Positions 7,251 to 17,477 are shown, counted from the stretch's first letter. The stretch is DNA of 64,000 nucleotides from an uncultured Acetatifactor sp. (GCA_910584375.1 CAJUAH010000001.1:76560-140559); one strand, 5' to 3'. Numbers and translations are program-made. The notes: generated by a model not told the origin, from the letters alone.

Positions 7251-8423
7251 ATGATTCAAAACATTTTAGTATATAGATCGAACAATGGGTGTGAATCGGA
7301 TCTTGTTTCCAACCTGACAGCTATGGGATATCATTGTGCCACGTTTCAGGAGCGTTTTGCGGATTGTCATATGGATGCTGCTTTTATGATGCATATAATG
7401 AACTGCATCCGGGAAGAGGATATCCAGATGGTCTTTTCGTGGAATTATGTCCCTTTACTCGCTACCGCCTGTGAGATGCAAAAGATTCCGTATGTCTCAT
7501 GGATCTGCGATCTTACCGGCCTCACGCTGTTGTCCAAGACGATCCTTTACCCCCATAACTATCTGTTTTGTTTTGACGGTATATATTCCGAGAGACTGGC
7601 GGATCTCGGTTGCTGCCACGTTTATCATTATCCGCTGGGCGTCGACGCGGATTTTTTTGATGATGTGATCCGGCGGGAGAATCAGAACAGGGACAGATAT
7701 ATCGCCGATATATCCATGACAGACTTTGAAGACATAAAGGAAAAACGGCTGGATACGGAGGGGCTCTCTCAGTATGCCAGAGGATATATCGCGGGGATTC
7801 AGGAGGCTCAGATCAGGGTATACGGATATAATTTTGTCGAAAAAATGTTGGATGAGGAGATTGCCCGGGATATTCAAAGCAAGACGGGCCTGGAATTGGG
7901 CGATATGTTTTTTGATAATCCGAGCCGTCTCGCGGCGCAGTTGGTGAATCGGGAGATCACGGAGACGGAGCGCGCCCGGGTGGTCAGAAGATTGTCCCGG
8001 CAACACAGGCTTGATCTGTATACTCATATGCGGTATGATGAAGGAGGACATGTTGCAGTACACGAGCTGTCGGATCCCCGGGGAGAGACGCCGCTGATAT
8101 TTTGTAACAGCCGGATCAATCTGAATATCACTCCCAGGTCGATCGAGTCCGGCATCCCGCAGAAGGTATTGAATATACTGGCATGCGGCGGTTTTTGCCT
8201 GACCAATTACCAGCCGGAGATCGCGGAAAGCTTTGAGGACGGCGTAGACCTGGTGATGTATACGGATATGGAGGATATGGCGCAGAAGGCGGAGTGGTAT
8301 CTGCAAAATGAGGAACAGCGTGCCGCTGTTGCCCGTGCCGGTTGTGAGAAGGTAAGAGAACGGTTCTCTCTGCGAGAGAGACTGTCTGGGATAATGGCAA
8401 CGGTGGAGGACGATATGGCTTAA
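7251..8423 (+). CDS. CgeB-like glycosyltransferase
   Basis: A 390-residue member of the same family, with the N-terminal DUF3880 half (V-F-S-W-N-Y near residue 64, Y-V-S-W-I-C-D near 82) and C-terminal half with R-I-N-L-N-I-T-P-R-S-I-E-S-G-I-P. In place of the usual donor-strand serine, it has W-I-C-D-L-T. It opens the left transferase module and is followed 23 bases later by a GT2 gene. The module order CgeB-GT2-GT2 fusion-GT-D recurs at 45.3-50.6 kb. An agagaggtg ribosome-binding site supports the start. The 146-base divergent gap upstream must hold the module promoter, but no convincing -35/-10 pair was found. Confidence 0.82.
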   Translation: MIQNILVYRSNNGCESDLVSNLTAMGYHCATFQERFADCHMDAAFMMHIMNCIREEDIQMVFSWNYVPLLATACEMQKIPYVSWICDLTGLTLLSKTILYPHNYLFCFDGIYSERLADLGCCHVYHYPLGVDADFFDDVIRRENQNRDRYIADISMTDFEDIKEKRLDTEGLSQYARGYIAGIQEAQIRVYGYNFVEKMLDEEIARDIQSKTGLELGDMFFDNPSRLAAQLVNREITETERARVVRRLSRQHRLDLYTHMRYDEGGHVAVHELSDPRGETPLIFCNSRINLNITPRSIESGIPQKVLNILACGGFCLTNYQPEIAESFEDGVDLVMYTDMEDMAQKAEWYLQNEEQRAAVARAGCEKVRERFSLRERLSGIMATVEDDMA

Positions 8424-8446
8424 TAAGCCGCGGGGAGGACGGTCAT

Positions 8447-9670
8447 ATGGAAGACAGTCAAATGGAGGACAGGAGTTTACCGCTTGTCAGCGTGATCATA
8501 CCCACATATAACAGAGCGCATACGCTGCCTCTGTCTATTGGAAGCGTTTTGAATCAGACTTATAAGAATCTGGAACTGATCGTGATGGATGACGGATCGG
8601 AGGATGGGACGGAGGAGTATGTCAGGAATATCGCGGACAACAGGGTCAGATACTGGAGGAATGAGACCAATATGGGCCCGTCGGCCGCCAGAAACAGAGG
8701 GGCGGAACTGGCAAAGGGGGAATACCTGGCCTTTCAGGACAGCGACGACGAATGGATGCCTGAAAAGCTGGGAAAGCAGATGCGCCGTATGCTTGCAGAG
8801 GAGGAGATCTCCCTGGTGTACTGCGAGTTTGGTCTGTACCTGGACGGGAGATTTTTGCTGACTGTTCCGCCCAGGACGATTCCCGACCGGGAGAAAGAGG
8901 GGAACCTGTTTTCCTATTTTCTGCTGTATCCCTTGATCAGCACACAGACCATAGTCGTAAAAAGGGAGGAGTTTATACGGGAACAGGGGTTTAATACGGC
9001 GCTGAAGGCATATGAGGATTTTGAGTTTACCCTTCGTTATGCGAAAGACCATAAGATAGGTTTTGTGCAGGAGCCGCTGGTGAAAGTGAACAGCAGCCCC
9101 GGCAGCGTGAATAAGCGGTTTGACGAAAGGATACGCGCTCAATTTTATATGGCAGGAGAGATGTTGGGAGCGCTGCGGGAACGGGATCTGCTGTGGAGAA
9201 AGATAGAGATCATCTCTCAGGAGGCGGAAACTCATAAGTGCTTTGACGTGTTTATAGAAGAACTGACGCGCTTATCGCAGGACTCCCTGTCGTCCCGGGA
9301 GCAGGAGACCGCCTCCCTGTTTCTGGATAAAATGAGATACAGCAAGGAGATACTACCCATGAAAAAGGCGCTGGCAGACGGGCTTGCGGAGATCCGCCAG
9401 GGGATCGTCAGAATCTATGCGCAGCAGTTTGAGGAAAAGAGGGAATGGTCGGAAAAAGAGCGGGATCTGATACAACAGTTTTTAAGTACGATCGGCGAAT
9501 ATCCCAAGTGGTTTGCGATCTCCGAGGAAGCAGAGGACAGCTATAACCGCGTCCTGGCCAGATGCGGGGAGGAAAATCTGTCATGGATCGATCAACTGTA
9601 TTTGCTGACAGATATTGCTGAATTGCTGGAGATGTTGGAGAAATGCATATCGGGCCAGATAGAGGGCTGA
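8447..9670 (+). CDS. Family 2 glycosyltransferase with helical C-terminal extension
   Basis: A 407-residue protein. Residues 10-230 are a GT-A (GT2) domain: V-S-V-I-I-P-T-Y-N-R near 14, D-D-G-S-E-D-G-T near 47, and the metal-binding D-S-D-D-E-W near 99. The remaining 170 residues are predicted helical and unfamiliar, ending in a leucine/glutamate-rich stretch. The gene at 46455 is a clear paralog across both parts, including the S-T-Q-T-I-V-V-K-R motif and the L-L-T-D tail. It probably adds a sugar to flagellin or to a growing glycan; donor and acceptor are unknown. Confidence 0.88.
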   Translation: MEDSQMEDRSLPLVSVIIPTYNRAHTLPLSIGSVLNQTYKNLELIVMDDGSEDGTEEYVRNIADNRVRYWRNETNMGPSAARNRGAELAKGEYLAFQDSDDEWMPEKLGKQMRRMLAEEEISLVYCEFGLYLDGRFLLTVPPRTIPDREKEGNLFSYFLLYPLISTQTIVVKREEFIREQGFNTALKAYEDFEFTLRYAKDHKIGFVQEPLVKVNSSPGSVNKRFDERIRAQFYMAGEMLGALRERDLLWRKIEIISQEAETHKCFDVFIEELTRLSQDSLSSREQETASLFLDKMRYSKEILPMKKALADGLAEIRQGIVRIYAQQFEEKREWSEKERDLIQQFLSTIGEYPKWFAISEEAEDSYNRVLARCGEENLSWIDQLYLLTDIAELLEMLEKCISGQIEG

Positions 9671-9675
9671 AAATC

Positions 9676-12600
9676 ATGACGCTTACAGACGTGCAGTGTT
9701 ATATGGATCAAAATGAATATGCCGGAGCCAGAGAGCATATGGACGCGTTCTTACAGGAGGGCGGCGTCTATGACGACAGGGCGGCTCTGCTGGACGCAGG
9801 CATATATGAGGCCATGGGCGACCGGGAGAATATGTTCCGTGCAATCAGCGCCGGTCTGCAATATTCCCATCAAAATTATGAGCTGTATTATATGCTGGGC
9901 TACTATTATCTACAGGACAATGCAGATCAGGCATACCTGTGCTTTCAAAACGCGCTGCTGTATTGCCGACAGGAAGAAGATAAAAATATAATCGTTTCTG
10001 ACATGGAGGAATTGCTGAATTCGGGTCAGGTCACGGTACGGAATACGGCGGTGGTGATCGTCTCCTATAACGCATGCTATATGATGCAAAAGAACATAGA
10101 GTGTATCAGGGATACGCTCTTGCCGGGAACTTATCGGATCGTTGTGGTGGACAATGCCTCGGAGGACGGGGTCAGGGAATGGCTGAGAGAACAGCCCGAT
10201 ATCCTGCTGATCGAAAACTCCGGCAATGTGGGATTTGCCCCGGCGTGCAATCAGGCGGTCAGGGCACTGCGGGAGAGGGGTGGACAGGAGGATATATTTC
10301 TGCTGAACAACGACACGCGCCTGGCCCCCAATGCCCTGTTCTGGCTGCGCATGGGATTGTATCAGGAAAAAAATATCGGCGCGGTCGGCGGCCTGTCCAA
10401 CTACGCGGGAAACCGTCAACAGTTGGATATAGAGTTTACACTGCCGGGCGAATACCTTGTATATGGGGCAAAGAGGAATGTTCCCTGCGAAATGCCCTAT
10501 GAAGAACGGGTCAGGCTTTCCGGCTTTGCCATGTTGATCAGAGGGCATGTGTGGGATCTGACGGGAGGGATGGACGAGGCGTTTGCGCCGGGATACTTCG
10601 AGGATGATGACATCTCGATGAAGATCGCCCGGGCGGGTTACAGACTCCTGGTGTGCCGAAACAGCTTTATCTACCACGCCGGGAGCCAGAGCTTTTCCCA
10701 CCGTCCGGGAGTGGATGAACTGTTGGTAAGCCATCATCAGCTCTTTATGGATAAGTACGGATTCGATATTCTGAATCATGCGCATCCGATGCTGGAGGAT
10801 GTGACGGCGATCCCGTTCGGTCCGGAAGACGAATTCAATGTTCTACAGATTGGCTGCGGACTGGGCGCGGACTTAAAATATCTCCGTTCGATCTTCCCCG
10901 GAGCCCATGCGGTCGGCATAGAGAAGGAAGAGGCACTATGGGAGATCGCGCGGGGAACCGAGTGTGTATTCCGGGATCTGCCCTCCGCCCTGGAAGTGTT
11001 CAGACAGCCCACCTTTCATGTACTGTATATCAGCGACAGAGGGCGCGCCGGGCTGGGAGAGACAGAGCAGGAGATGATCGGGCGGCTGTGCCTGCGGGAC
11101 TGCGTGATGCTGTCCGGCAACGGCGCGGGAACTCATATCAGGCCCGAGCGGATTAAACTGGTCATATGGGATATGGATCAGACCTTTTGGCAAGGTATAC
11201 TCAGCGAGGGCGGCGTGACGGCGCGGCCGGAAAATATTGCGCTGGTAAAGGCTCTGACAGACTGCGGGATCGTCAATTCCGTCTCCTCCAAAAACGACGG
11301 GGAGGAAGTGCTGAAAGAGCTGCGGAGTATGGACATAGCGGATCTTTTTGTCTTTAATGACATCAACTGGAACAATAAGGGAGAGCAGATACAAAAGAAA
11401 CTGGCGGTCATGCATCTCAGACCTGAAAACGTACTGTTCATAGACGACGATCCACGCAATCTCCAGGAGGGCAGCTATTACAATCCCGGACTTATGACGG
11501 CCCAGCCGGGAGAGATCGGACGGCTGCGGGAATATGTGCGGGGATTGGAACGCTCCGACTTAAAGCATGAACGGCTGGAACATTACAGGATGTTGGAACA
11601 GCGCTGTGAGAAGGAGAAAAGTTTTCAGAGCAGGGAAGAGTTTTTATATTACAGTGAGATCGTTCTGGAGATCTGTCAGGACTGCGGGAAAGAGCTGGAT
11701 CGCATAGCGGAACTGACGGCCAGGACCAATCAATTGAATTTTACCAAGATACGCGATGACCGGGAGCAGCTACAGGGGGCTTTGAACGACAGGACGCGCC
11801 GAAACGGCTACGTGAAGGTCAGAGACAGATTCGGCGATCACGGAATCGTGGGATTCTATTGCTTTGAACCGGGCAACAAAAGGCTGCGGCACTTTTTATT
11901 TTCCTGTCGGATCATGGGAATGGGGGTTGCGGAGTGCGTTTACAGGCAACTGGGGGCTCCTGAAATAGAAGTGGCGCCGCCGGTGGCGGTTCGGCTGGAG
12001 GACGCCGCGGATACGCCATGGATACAGGTGCGTTATGTACAGGCGGACGCCCGGGCGGCTGCAGGCGATGCCGGGAGGAGAGAAGGCGGCTTGATCAAAG
12101 TCCTGCTCAAGGGCCCCTGCGATCTGAGTACCATTGAGAGTTATCTGTCCGGCGGCGATCTCACCACGGAGTTTAACTACGTAAACGAACAGGGCTTTAT
12201 CACCACCGGACAAAATCATTCCATGCATATCTGGCAGAGCGCCGTACTGCCTCCTGAACGGCTGGCGAATATAACGGAAGATGTTCCCTTTATCGTTCCG
12301 GGAGATTTTGAGACCGATATTTTCAGCAGAGAGTATCATGTGATATGCTACAGTCTGTTGCCCGACTGCCATACCGGGCTGTACCGCAACAGAAAAACGG
12401 GTGATTATATCAGCTTTGGCAGTAAGAATTTTGATCTGACGGATCCCAGAAATACAAGGGGATATGTGGATGGCAGCATCGTGAATCATGCGTTTCCCTT
12501 TACGGAGGAGATTATTGCGAGATTTTCCGGAGACTGGGAATATGTGGGGGTCACATCCGGCGAAGACCTGCTCCGCAATCTGGACTACATGTATACTCAT

Positions 12601-12897
12601 GTGCTGGGCTCGCCGATGTTTGTCCTGCTGCTGGGGAGTGAGATCGAGTATGAGGGAATCAATGAGGAGTTTGCCGACCATGCGGCACATCATAAAGAGA
12701 TCAATGCCATGGTGAGAGCATATGCCGGGAACAGGGACAGGATACGGCTCATAGAGATGACAGACTATATACATTCTCAGGAAGACTATGCCGACAGCAT
12801 CAATCATTTCAGCAGAAATGTGTATTATCAACTGGCTACCGCGCTGTGCGCCTGTATTAACGAGCAGGTGAAAAAGCTGAAAGGAGACAGGACATGA
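9676..12897 (+). CDS. Multidomain GT2 / FkbH-like HAD / acyltransferase protein
   Basis: A 1073-residue fusion. The order is: TPR-like helical start (1-110); GT2 domain (about 120-350, V-V-I-V-S-Y-N-A, V-V-D-N-A-S-E-D, L-L-N-N-D-T); a small Rossmann segment (about 385-480, L-Q-I-G-C-G-L-G); an FkbH-type HAD domain (about 490-640, W-D-M-D-Q-T-F-W and F-I-D-D-D-P-R-N); a GNAT-like part with the FkbH hallmark T-A-R-T-N-Q-L-N-F (about 690); and a C-terminal domain that may be SGNH-like (about 830-1073). FkbH proteins load glyceryl or related acyl groups onto carriers, so this enzyme may both transfer a sugar and install an acyl substituent. The ATG at 9676, with AGAGGG at 9661, is preferred to an upstream ATG lying inside the preceding gene. 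Confidence 0.85.
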   Translation: MTLTDVQCYMDQNEYAGAREHMDAFLQEGGVYDDRAALLDAGIYEAMGDRENMFRAISAGLQYSHQNYELYYMLGYYYLQDNADQAYLCFQNALLYCRQEEDKNIIVSDMEELLNSGQVTVRNTAVVIVSYNACYMMQKNIECIRDTLLPGTYRIVVVDNASEDGVREWLREQPDILLIENSGNVGFAPACNQAVRALRERGGQEDIFLLNNDTRLAPNALFWLRMGLYQEKNIGAVGGLSNYAGNRQQLDIEFTLPGEYLVYGAKRNVPCEMPYEERVRLSGFAMLIRGHVWDLTGGMDEAFAPGYFEDDDISMKIARAGYRLLVCRNSFIYHAGSQSFSHRPGVDELLVSHHQLFMDKYGFDILNHAHPMLEDVTAIPFGPEDEFNVLQIGCGLGADLKYLRSIFPGAHAVGIEKEEALWEIARGTECVFRDLPSALEVFRQPTFHVLYISDRGRAGLGETEQEMIGRLCLRDCVMLSGNGAGTHIRPERIKLVIWDMDQTFWQGILSEGGVTARPENIALVKALTDCGIVNSVSSKNDGEEVLKELRSMDIADLFVFNDINWNNKGEQIQKKLAVMHLRPENVLFIDDDPRNLQEGSYYNPGLMTAQPGEIGRLREYVRGLERSDLKHERLEHYRMLEQRCEKEKSFQSREEFLYYSEIVLEICQDCGKELDRIAELTARTNQLNFTKIRDDREQLQGALNDRTRRNGYVKVRDRFGDHGIVGFYCFEPGNKRLRHFLFSCRIMGMGVAECVYRQLGAPEIEVAPPVAVRLEDAADTPWIQVRYVQADARAAAGDAGRREGGLIKVLLKGPCDLSTIESYLSGGDLTTEFNYVNEQGFITTGQNHSMHIWQSAVLPPERLANITEDVPFIVPGDFETDIFSREYHVICYSLLPDCHTGLYRNRKTGDYISFGSKNFDLTDPRNTRGYVDGSIVNHAFPFTEEIIARFSGDWEYVGVTSGEDLLRNLDYMYTHVLGSPMFVLLLGSEIEYEGINEEFADHAAHHKEINAMVRAYAGNRDRIRLIEMTDYIHSQEDYADSINHFSRNVYYQLATALCACINEQVKKLKGDRT

Positions 12898-13847
12898 CCG
12901 ATATGCAACAGTATGACGCGATCATCGTAGTGACCGCCAGGGACTATGAGCGGGTAAAGAACCAATATCACAGACTGGCGGCAGATCTGCCCGTTAGACG
13001 TATTTTCTTTGTGGGCAATGAGGAGGTCGGCCGCCTTGTGGAGGCCTCGGGGCTGGATGGGAAGGTCGGCTTTATCCATGAAAACGATATTCTTTCCTTT
13101 GACGCGGTGCATGCGGTCATGACCCGTGCGCTGGAGGGCATATTGCAGGGGCGGGAACTGCCCAGGGGCATAACAGGGTGGTATTACCAGCAGTTTCTGA
13201 AGATGCAGTATGCCCGTCTGTGCGAGGACGCTTACTATCTGGCATGGGACGGGGATACCATTCCCTGCGGCCCTTTTTCCATGTTCCATGAAAAGACCGG
13301 GCTCCCCTATCTGGATGTGAAGGGGGAATATCACGAGGAATATTTTGTTACGCTGGCCCGGCTGCTCCCCGGTATGCGCAAATGTATCGAGAAATCCTTT
13401 ATCTCGGAGCATATGCTGATCCGATGCGATCTGATGAAAGAACTGATTGGAGAGATCGAGGCTGGCAGCGATCTGCCGGGAACAGCCTTTTGGGAAAAAA
13501 TCATCCATGCCATCGACGCGCATGATCTGCAATCCAATAGTTTCAGCGAATTTGAGACTTACGGCACTTATGTGGCTCTGCGCCACCCTGCGGCGTACCG
13601 TTTGCGCAGTTGGCATTCTTTCCGTTACGGAGGCGTATTCTTTGACCTGCATACGATCTCGGACACGGATTATGAATGGCTGGGGCGGGATTTCTTTGCG
13701 ATTTCCTTTGAAAAGGGGGATTCTGTCAGAGAGGACCAGGGGAATCTGTTTGACAATAAAGAATATCAGAAGAAACTTTCTGCCCGGCAGATGCTGGAGA
13801 TCGCGCAGGAGGAATTTAAAGAAGGGAGTTATATTGAGGTATGGTAG
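12894..13847 (+). CDS. Glycosyltransferase-like protein (DUF6492-like)
   Basis: A 317-residue cytoplasmic protein starting I-I-V-V-T-A-R-D-Y near residue 7, with a D-G-D-T-I-P motif near residue 119 resembling the DxD metal site of GT-A enzymes. The pattern recalls DUF6492 proteins of polysaccharide loci. I recognise the family only by general look, so the domain name is tentative. It overlaps the preceding gene by four bases (ATGA) and the next by seven, so the three are one translationally coupled block. There is no counterpart in the right-hand paralogous module. Confidence 0.6.
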   Translation: MTDMQQYDAIIVVTARDYERVKNQYHRLAADLPVRRIFFVGNEEVGRLVEASGLDGKVGFIHENDILSFDAVHAVMTRALEGILQGRELPRGITGWYYQQFLKMQYARLCEDAYYLAWDGDTIPCGPFSMFHEKTGLPYLDVKGEYHEEYFVTLARLLPGMRKCIEKSFISEHMLIRCDLMKELIGEIEAGSDLPGTAFWEKIIHAIDAHDLQSNSFSEFETYGTYVALRHPAAYRLRSWHSFRYGGVFFDLHTISDTDYEWLGRDFFAISFEKGDSVREDQGNLFDNKEYQKKLSARQMLEIAQEEFKEGSYIEVW

Positions 13848-15877
13848 AAACGGGTGTGAGCAGACAGGAGTTGAATCAGGTAAGAATGGAACTGTACAGA
13901 CAACTGCCGTCCCTGAAACAGTGGGTCTGCGTACTGTATCAGGAACTGACGGAAAAGGGCGTCCCCTGGGAGGACGGCACCTGGATCGAGCTGGCCAACA
14001 TAACCGAGGTTCTGCGCGGCGGTATCAGTATGTTTGCCATTCCTGAGCAGACGAGGGCCGAGGCGGGGCGGATACGGGATGCGGTGGAGCATAAAACGGC
14101 GGAGCGGGAGAATCTGCTTTGTTCTTTGTTTGGCGTGCTGGATGAGATGGAGACGTTCATAGGAAACGAGGCGAAACGTTGTAATGCCTGTGGGGCGGAG
14201 GTGTTCTTTCTGCCCATGCCGGAAGGCTACCAGATCATGCGTAAACGGCACGGCTTTCCGTATTGGAACGCGGATTTTCAGCTTGAGAGCAGGGAGCGCT
14301 ATGGATGCCCGGTCTGCGGAGCATATGACAGGGACCGCCTGATGATCGCGTTCCTGGAGGAAGTGAAAGCGGAGGGCGGAGAAAAACTGAGAATGCTGCA
14401 GATAGCGCCGTCGCCGGCTATAGAGCGCTATGCGCTGAGCCGGGAGGATATCTGCTATGAATCCACGGATCTGATGATGTCCGGCGTCACTTTTCAGGCG
14501 GATCTGCAGCATATGGATATGGTGGAGGACGAAACATACGATATTATCGTCTGCTCCCATGTGCTGGAACATGTGCGCAACGATGCGTTGGCGATGAAGG
14601 AATTGCATCGGATACTAAAGCCGGACGGAGTGTGCCTGGTGCTGGTGCCGCTGATCGTGGGAAAAGCGGATACGGAGGAAGAGTGGGGGTGCAGCGAGGA
14701 AGAGAACTGGAGGCGTTTCGGACAGTATGACCATTCCCGACTGTACGGAAAGAAAGATTTTATCCGGCGTCTTCAGAATGCGGGATTCTATATCAATGAA
14801 CTGGATAAGCAGTGGTTTGGAGAAGAGTTTTATCAGGAATATGGATTTGATGATCTCTCGATCATGTATGTGGCGACCAAAGACATAAAATTGGTGGAGC
14901 CAAATGAGGATGATACGCATATACAGATACAGGAACTTCAGGCGGAGAACAGGCTGCTGCGGGGAGCGCTCAGCGGTATGAACGACAGACTGGCCGAACT
15001 GGAGAGGGCGTCCAGAACGAACTTCTCGATTCTGTTCCACGCCAAGGATAATATCGGCTGGGAGATCAACGACAGGAGGTTCCTGGATAAACTGTGGTAT
15101 CCGCAGATCATGAGTATCGAAGATACGATTGAGGATATTGTGACAAACCGTAAGTCCATAGCCAGATTCGGCGACGGGGAGTTTGGCATTATGTGCGGAG
15201 TACAGCGATGGAGATTCCAGAAAAAGGATGAGGTGCTGGCAAACCGTCTGAAAGAGGTGCTGCATTCAAAGCGGGAGGATGTTCTGGTCGGCCTGATCGA
15301 CTTTTACGGAGATTTCGGTTCCTGGACAGACAGCGCCGCAAACGGCGCCAGACTCTATCTGACCCCGGAAGTGAGAAAGCAGCATTACGCCCTCTTAGAG
15401 AGGGACAGGCTGTACGCCAACACCAGTATCTCCAGAAACGAATCCTGGGAGCAGGTCAGGAACCAGAAACGTATCTGGGACGGGAGGGACTGCGTATTTA
15501 TTGAAGGATACCAGACAAGAATGGGTGTGGGGAACGATCTGTTTGACAACGCGAGATCCATCGTCAGGATATTGTGCCCTGCGGAGAGCGCTTTCGACCG
15601 ATATGAGGAGATTTACAGCGAGGCGCTCAGGCAGCCCGAGGACCGGTTATTCCTGATTGCGTTGGGGCCTACGGCCAGCGTGTTGGCCTATGATCTGGCT
15701 GTGCAGGGATATCAGGCTGTGGATATCGGTCATGCGGATATCAGTTATGAATGGCTGCTGAGAGGGGAAAGAGGCAGGATCCCGAATAAATACACTAATG
15801 AGGAACCGGGAGGATATATCGTGGATGACATCTGCGACGCGGAATATGAGGCGCAGATTATTGCGGATTTCCACTAA
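13841..15877 (+). CDS. Methyltransferase - GT-D fold glycosyltransferase fusion
   Basis: A 678-residue two-enzyme protein. Residues 110-345 form a class I methyltransferase with a zinc-ribbon-like front (C-N-A-C-G, C-P-V-C-G) and C-S-H-V-L-E-H-V as the post-II motif. Residues 360-390 are coiled coil. Residues 400-678 are a GT-D fold (DUF1792-like) domain marked by A-R-F-G-D-G-E-F near 445 and E-G-Y-Q-T-R-M-G-V-G-N-D near 560. GT-D enzymes such as dGT1 add glucose to streptococcal adhesin glycans. The stand-alone GT-D at 49538 is its paralog. It probably extends the flagellin glycan and methylates a sugar. Confidence 0.85.
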   Translation: MVETGVSRQELNQVRMELYRQLPSLKQWVCVLYQELTEKGVPWEDGTWIELANITEVLRGGISMFAIPEQTRAEAGRIRDAVEHKTAERENLLCSLFGVLDEMETFIGNEAKRCNACGAEVFFLPMPEGYQIMRKRHGFPYWNADFQLESRERYGCPVCGAYDRDRLMIAFLEEVKAEGGEKLRMLQIAPSPAIERYALSREDICYESTDLMMSGVTFQADLQHMDMVEDETYDIIVCSHVLEHVRNDALAMKELHRILKPDGVCLVLVPLIVGKADTEEEWGCSEEENWRRFGQYDHSRLYGKKDFIRRLQNAGFYINELDKQWFGEEFYQEYGFDDLSIMYVATKDIKLVEPNEDDTHIQIQELQAENRLLRGALSGMNDRLAELERASRTNFSILFHAKDNIGWEINDRRFLDKLWYPQIMSIEDTIEDIVTNRKSIARFGDGEFGIMCGVQRWRFQKKDEVLANRLKEVLHSKREDVLVGLIDFYGDFGSWTDSAANGARLYLTPEVRKQHYALLERDRLYANTSISRNESWEQVRNQKRIWDGRDCVFIEGYQTRMGVGNDLFDNARSIVRILCPAESAFDRYEEIYSEALRQPEDRLFLIALGPTASVLAYDLAVQGYQAVDIGHADISYEWLLRGERGRIPNKYTNEEPGGYIVDDICDAEYEAQIIADFH

Positions 15878-15960
15878 AGTAAGTAACAATACCGAGTAAA
15901 ATGCAGAGAGCGTCAAACCATATGGATAATTTGTAAGCCGTAGAGGGAAAGGTTATATTA

Positions 15961-17385
15961 ATGCTGGAATTTGAGGATAGTTTCTTTGAACAGGAAATCA
16001 GGGACGGGTTCTATATCTCTTCGACTATGAAGAGAGTGTGGGCGGCTGAATTGGAAGTGCTGCAGAAAGTGGCGGAGATCTGCGACAGGCATAATATTGT
16101 GTGGTATGCGGCTTACGGTACTTTGCTTGGAGCGATTCGCCATGAGGGTTTTGTACCTTGGGACGATGATCTGGATATATGGGTCAAGCGCAGCGACTAT
16201 AACCGCCTGGTACAGATATTGCCAATGGAACTGCCATCGGAGTATGAGGTGAAAAGCCCGCTTCTCCAAACGGGATATGATCAGTTCCATACACTGGTCA
16301 ATAACGGGAGTTTCAGTATGGAAGAGGCGCATCTGGAACAGTATCATGGATGTCCCTTTTCTGTGGGGTTGGACATTTTCCCGTTAGATTATCTGCCCCG
16401 GAACGATGCGGAGAGAGATTTACAGAGAAATCTGGTCATGCTGGCGACACGGGGGACACAGGTGGCCAGTGGGCTCCTGTGTGGAGAGTACGAAAAGGCG
16501 GATGACCCGGCAGGGCAGAAACGGACAATGCAGGAGGAGATATGGGAGGGAGTTCACTATCTGGAAAGCTGTGGGGCCAAGATAGATCCTCAGTTGGTGG
16601 AGAGGGAAGAGTGGTATCGTGTCGCTTCTGAATTTGGCAGATGGGCGAATTATTTTGCTATGATGTACAGTGAGGAGGAGAGCGACTATCTGGTACCCTA
16701 TATGGACTATGTTCGGTGGCAGACCTGCAGATTGCCCAAAGAATGGTTTGCAGATACGCGAGGAGTCGCCTTTGAGAACTTTGAGTTGCCGGTTCCTTGC
16801 GGGTATGAGCAGATTCTCCGCCGGATATACGGCGCGTATGGAGTAATCCGTAAAAGGGCAGGAGCGCATGAGTATCCCGGTTACGCACAGCAACTTCGCA
16901 AGCTTAAGGAGAAACTTGCGCCCGAGGATCGCCGGTTAAGATTGCTTACCAATATGATTCCTGAATATAAATTGTTGACGGGTGAGGAAAAACCACTTCC
17001 ATCAGAGTGGGAGAGACATAAAAGCCGGATTCTCTTTATCAGTGAATGTCCTGATGCCTGTCAGTGGGAGAAAGCATTAGATCGATTGGAGGAGGTGCTG
17101 GATACCTTCGAGCAGGTACAAAAACAAATCACACTATGGTGGAGACCGTCGCGGAGTATGGCAGAGAGGCTGTCCACTGTATCAGGGGAATTGGCGGCAC
17201 GCTATCAAAGTATCCTGAAACGTTATAAGAGTGCAAATTGGGGAATATGTGATGAGAGCGATGACCCGGACATGGCAGTACAATGGTGTAATGCTTATTA
17301 TGGGAGTCCGAATGTAGTGTTACAGTCGTTTCAGAACGCGGGAAAACCGATTTTGATTGCATCTGTGTACAAATTTTTGGACTAA
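15961..17385 (+). CDS. LicD-family phosphotransferase (copy 1)
   Basis: A 474-residue protein with a LicD/fukutin-type nucleotidyl-fold domain at residues 20-300. It holds Y-G-T-L-L-G-A-I-R-H near 49 and the catalytic acidic motif W-D-D-D-L-D-I-W near 64. LicD enzymes move phosphocholine, and fukutin relatives move ribitol phosphate, from a CDP carrier to a sugar. Residues 340-474 form an extra domain (T-L-W-W-R-P-S-R near 385) shared with the next gene. Given the CDP-polyol genes at 41.7-45.3 kb, a polyol-phosphate substrate is attractive but unproven. Confidence 0.88.
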   Translation: MLEFEDSFFEQEIRDGFYISSTMKRVWAAELEVLQKVAEICDRHNIVWYAAYGTLLGAIRHEGFVPWDDDLDIWVKRSDYNRLVQILPMELPSEYEVKSPLLQTGYDQFHTLVNNGSFSMEEAHLEQYHGCPFSVGLDIFPLDYLPRNDAERDLQRNLVMLATRGTQVASGLLCGEYEKADDPAGQKRTMQEEIWEGVHYLESCGAKIDPQLVEREEWYRVASEFGRWANYFAMMYSEEESDYLVPYMDYVRWQTCRLPKEWFADTRGVAFENFELPVPCGYEQILRRIYGAYGVIRKRAGAHEYPGYAQQLRKLKEKLAPEDRRLRLLTNMIPEYKLLTGEEKPLPSEWERHKSRILFISECPDACQWEKALDRLEEVLDTFEQVQKQITLWWRPSRSMAERLSTVSGELAARYQSILKRYKSANWGICDESDDPDMAVQWCNAYYGSPNVVLQSFQNAGKPILIASVYKFLD

Positions 17386-17477
17386 TTATAACGGCGCAAT
17401 CTGCCGATATATATTACGAGCTTATAGGATTAAGCGAAAATGTGCATGGAGGCAGATATAGGAGATAAGATTTGTTT

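Noticed and set aside
17382..17410. A firm sigma-D promoter before the second licD gene
   Set aside because: The -10 element is good, but the -35 position lacks TAAA at the required spacing.
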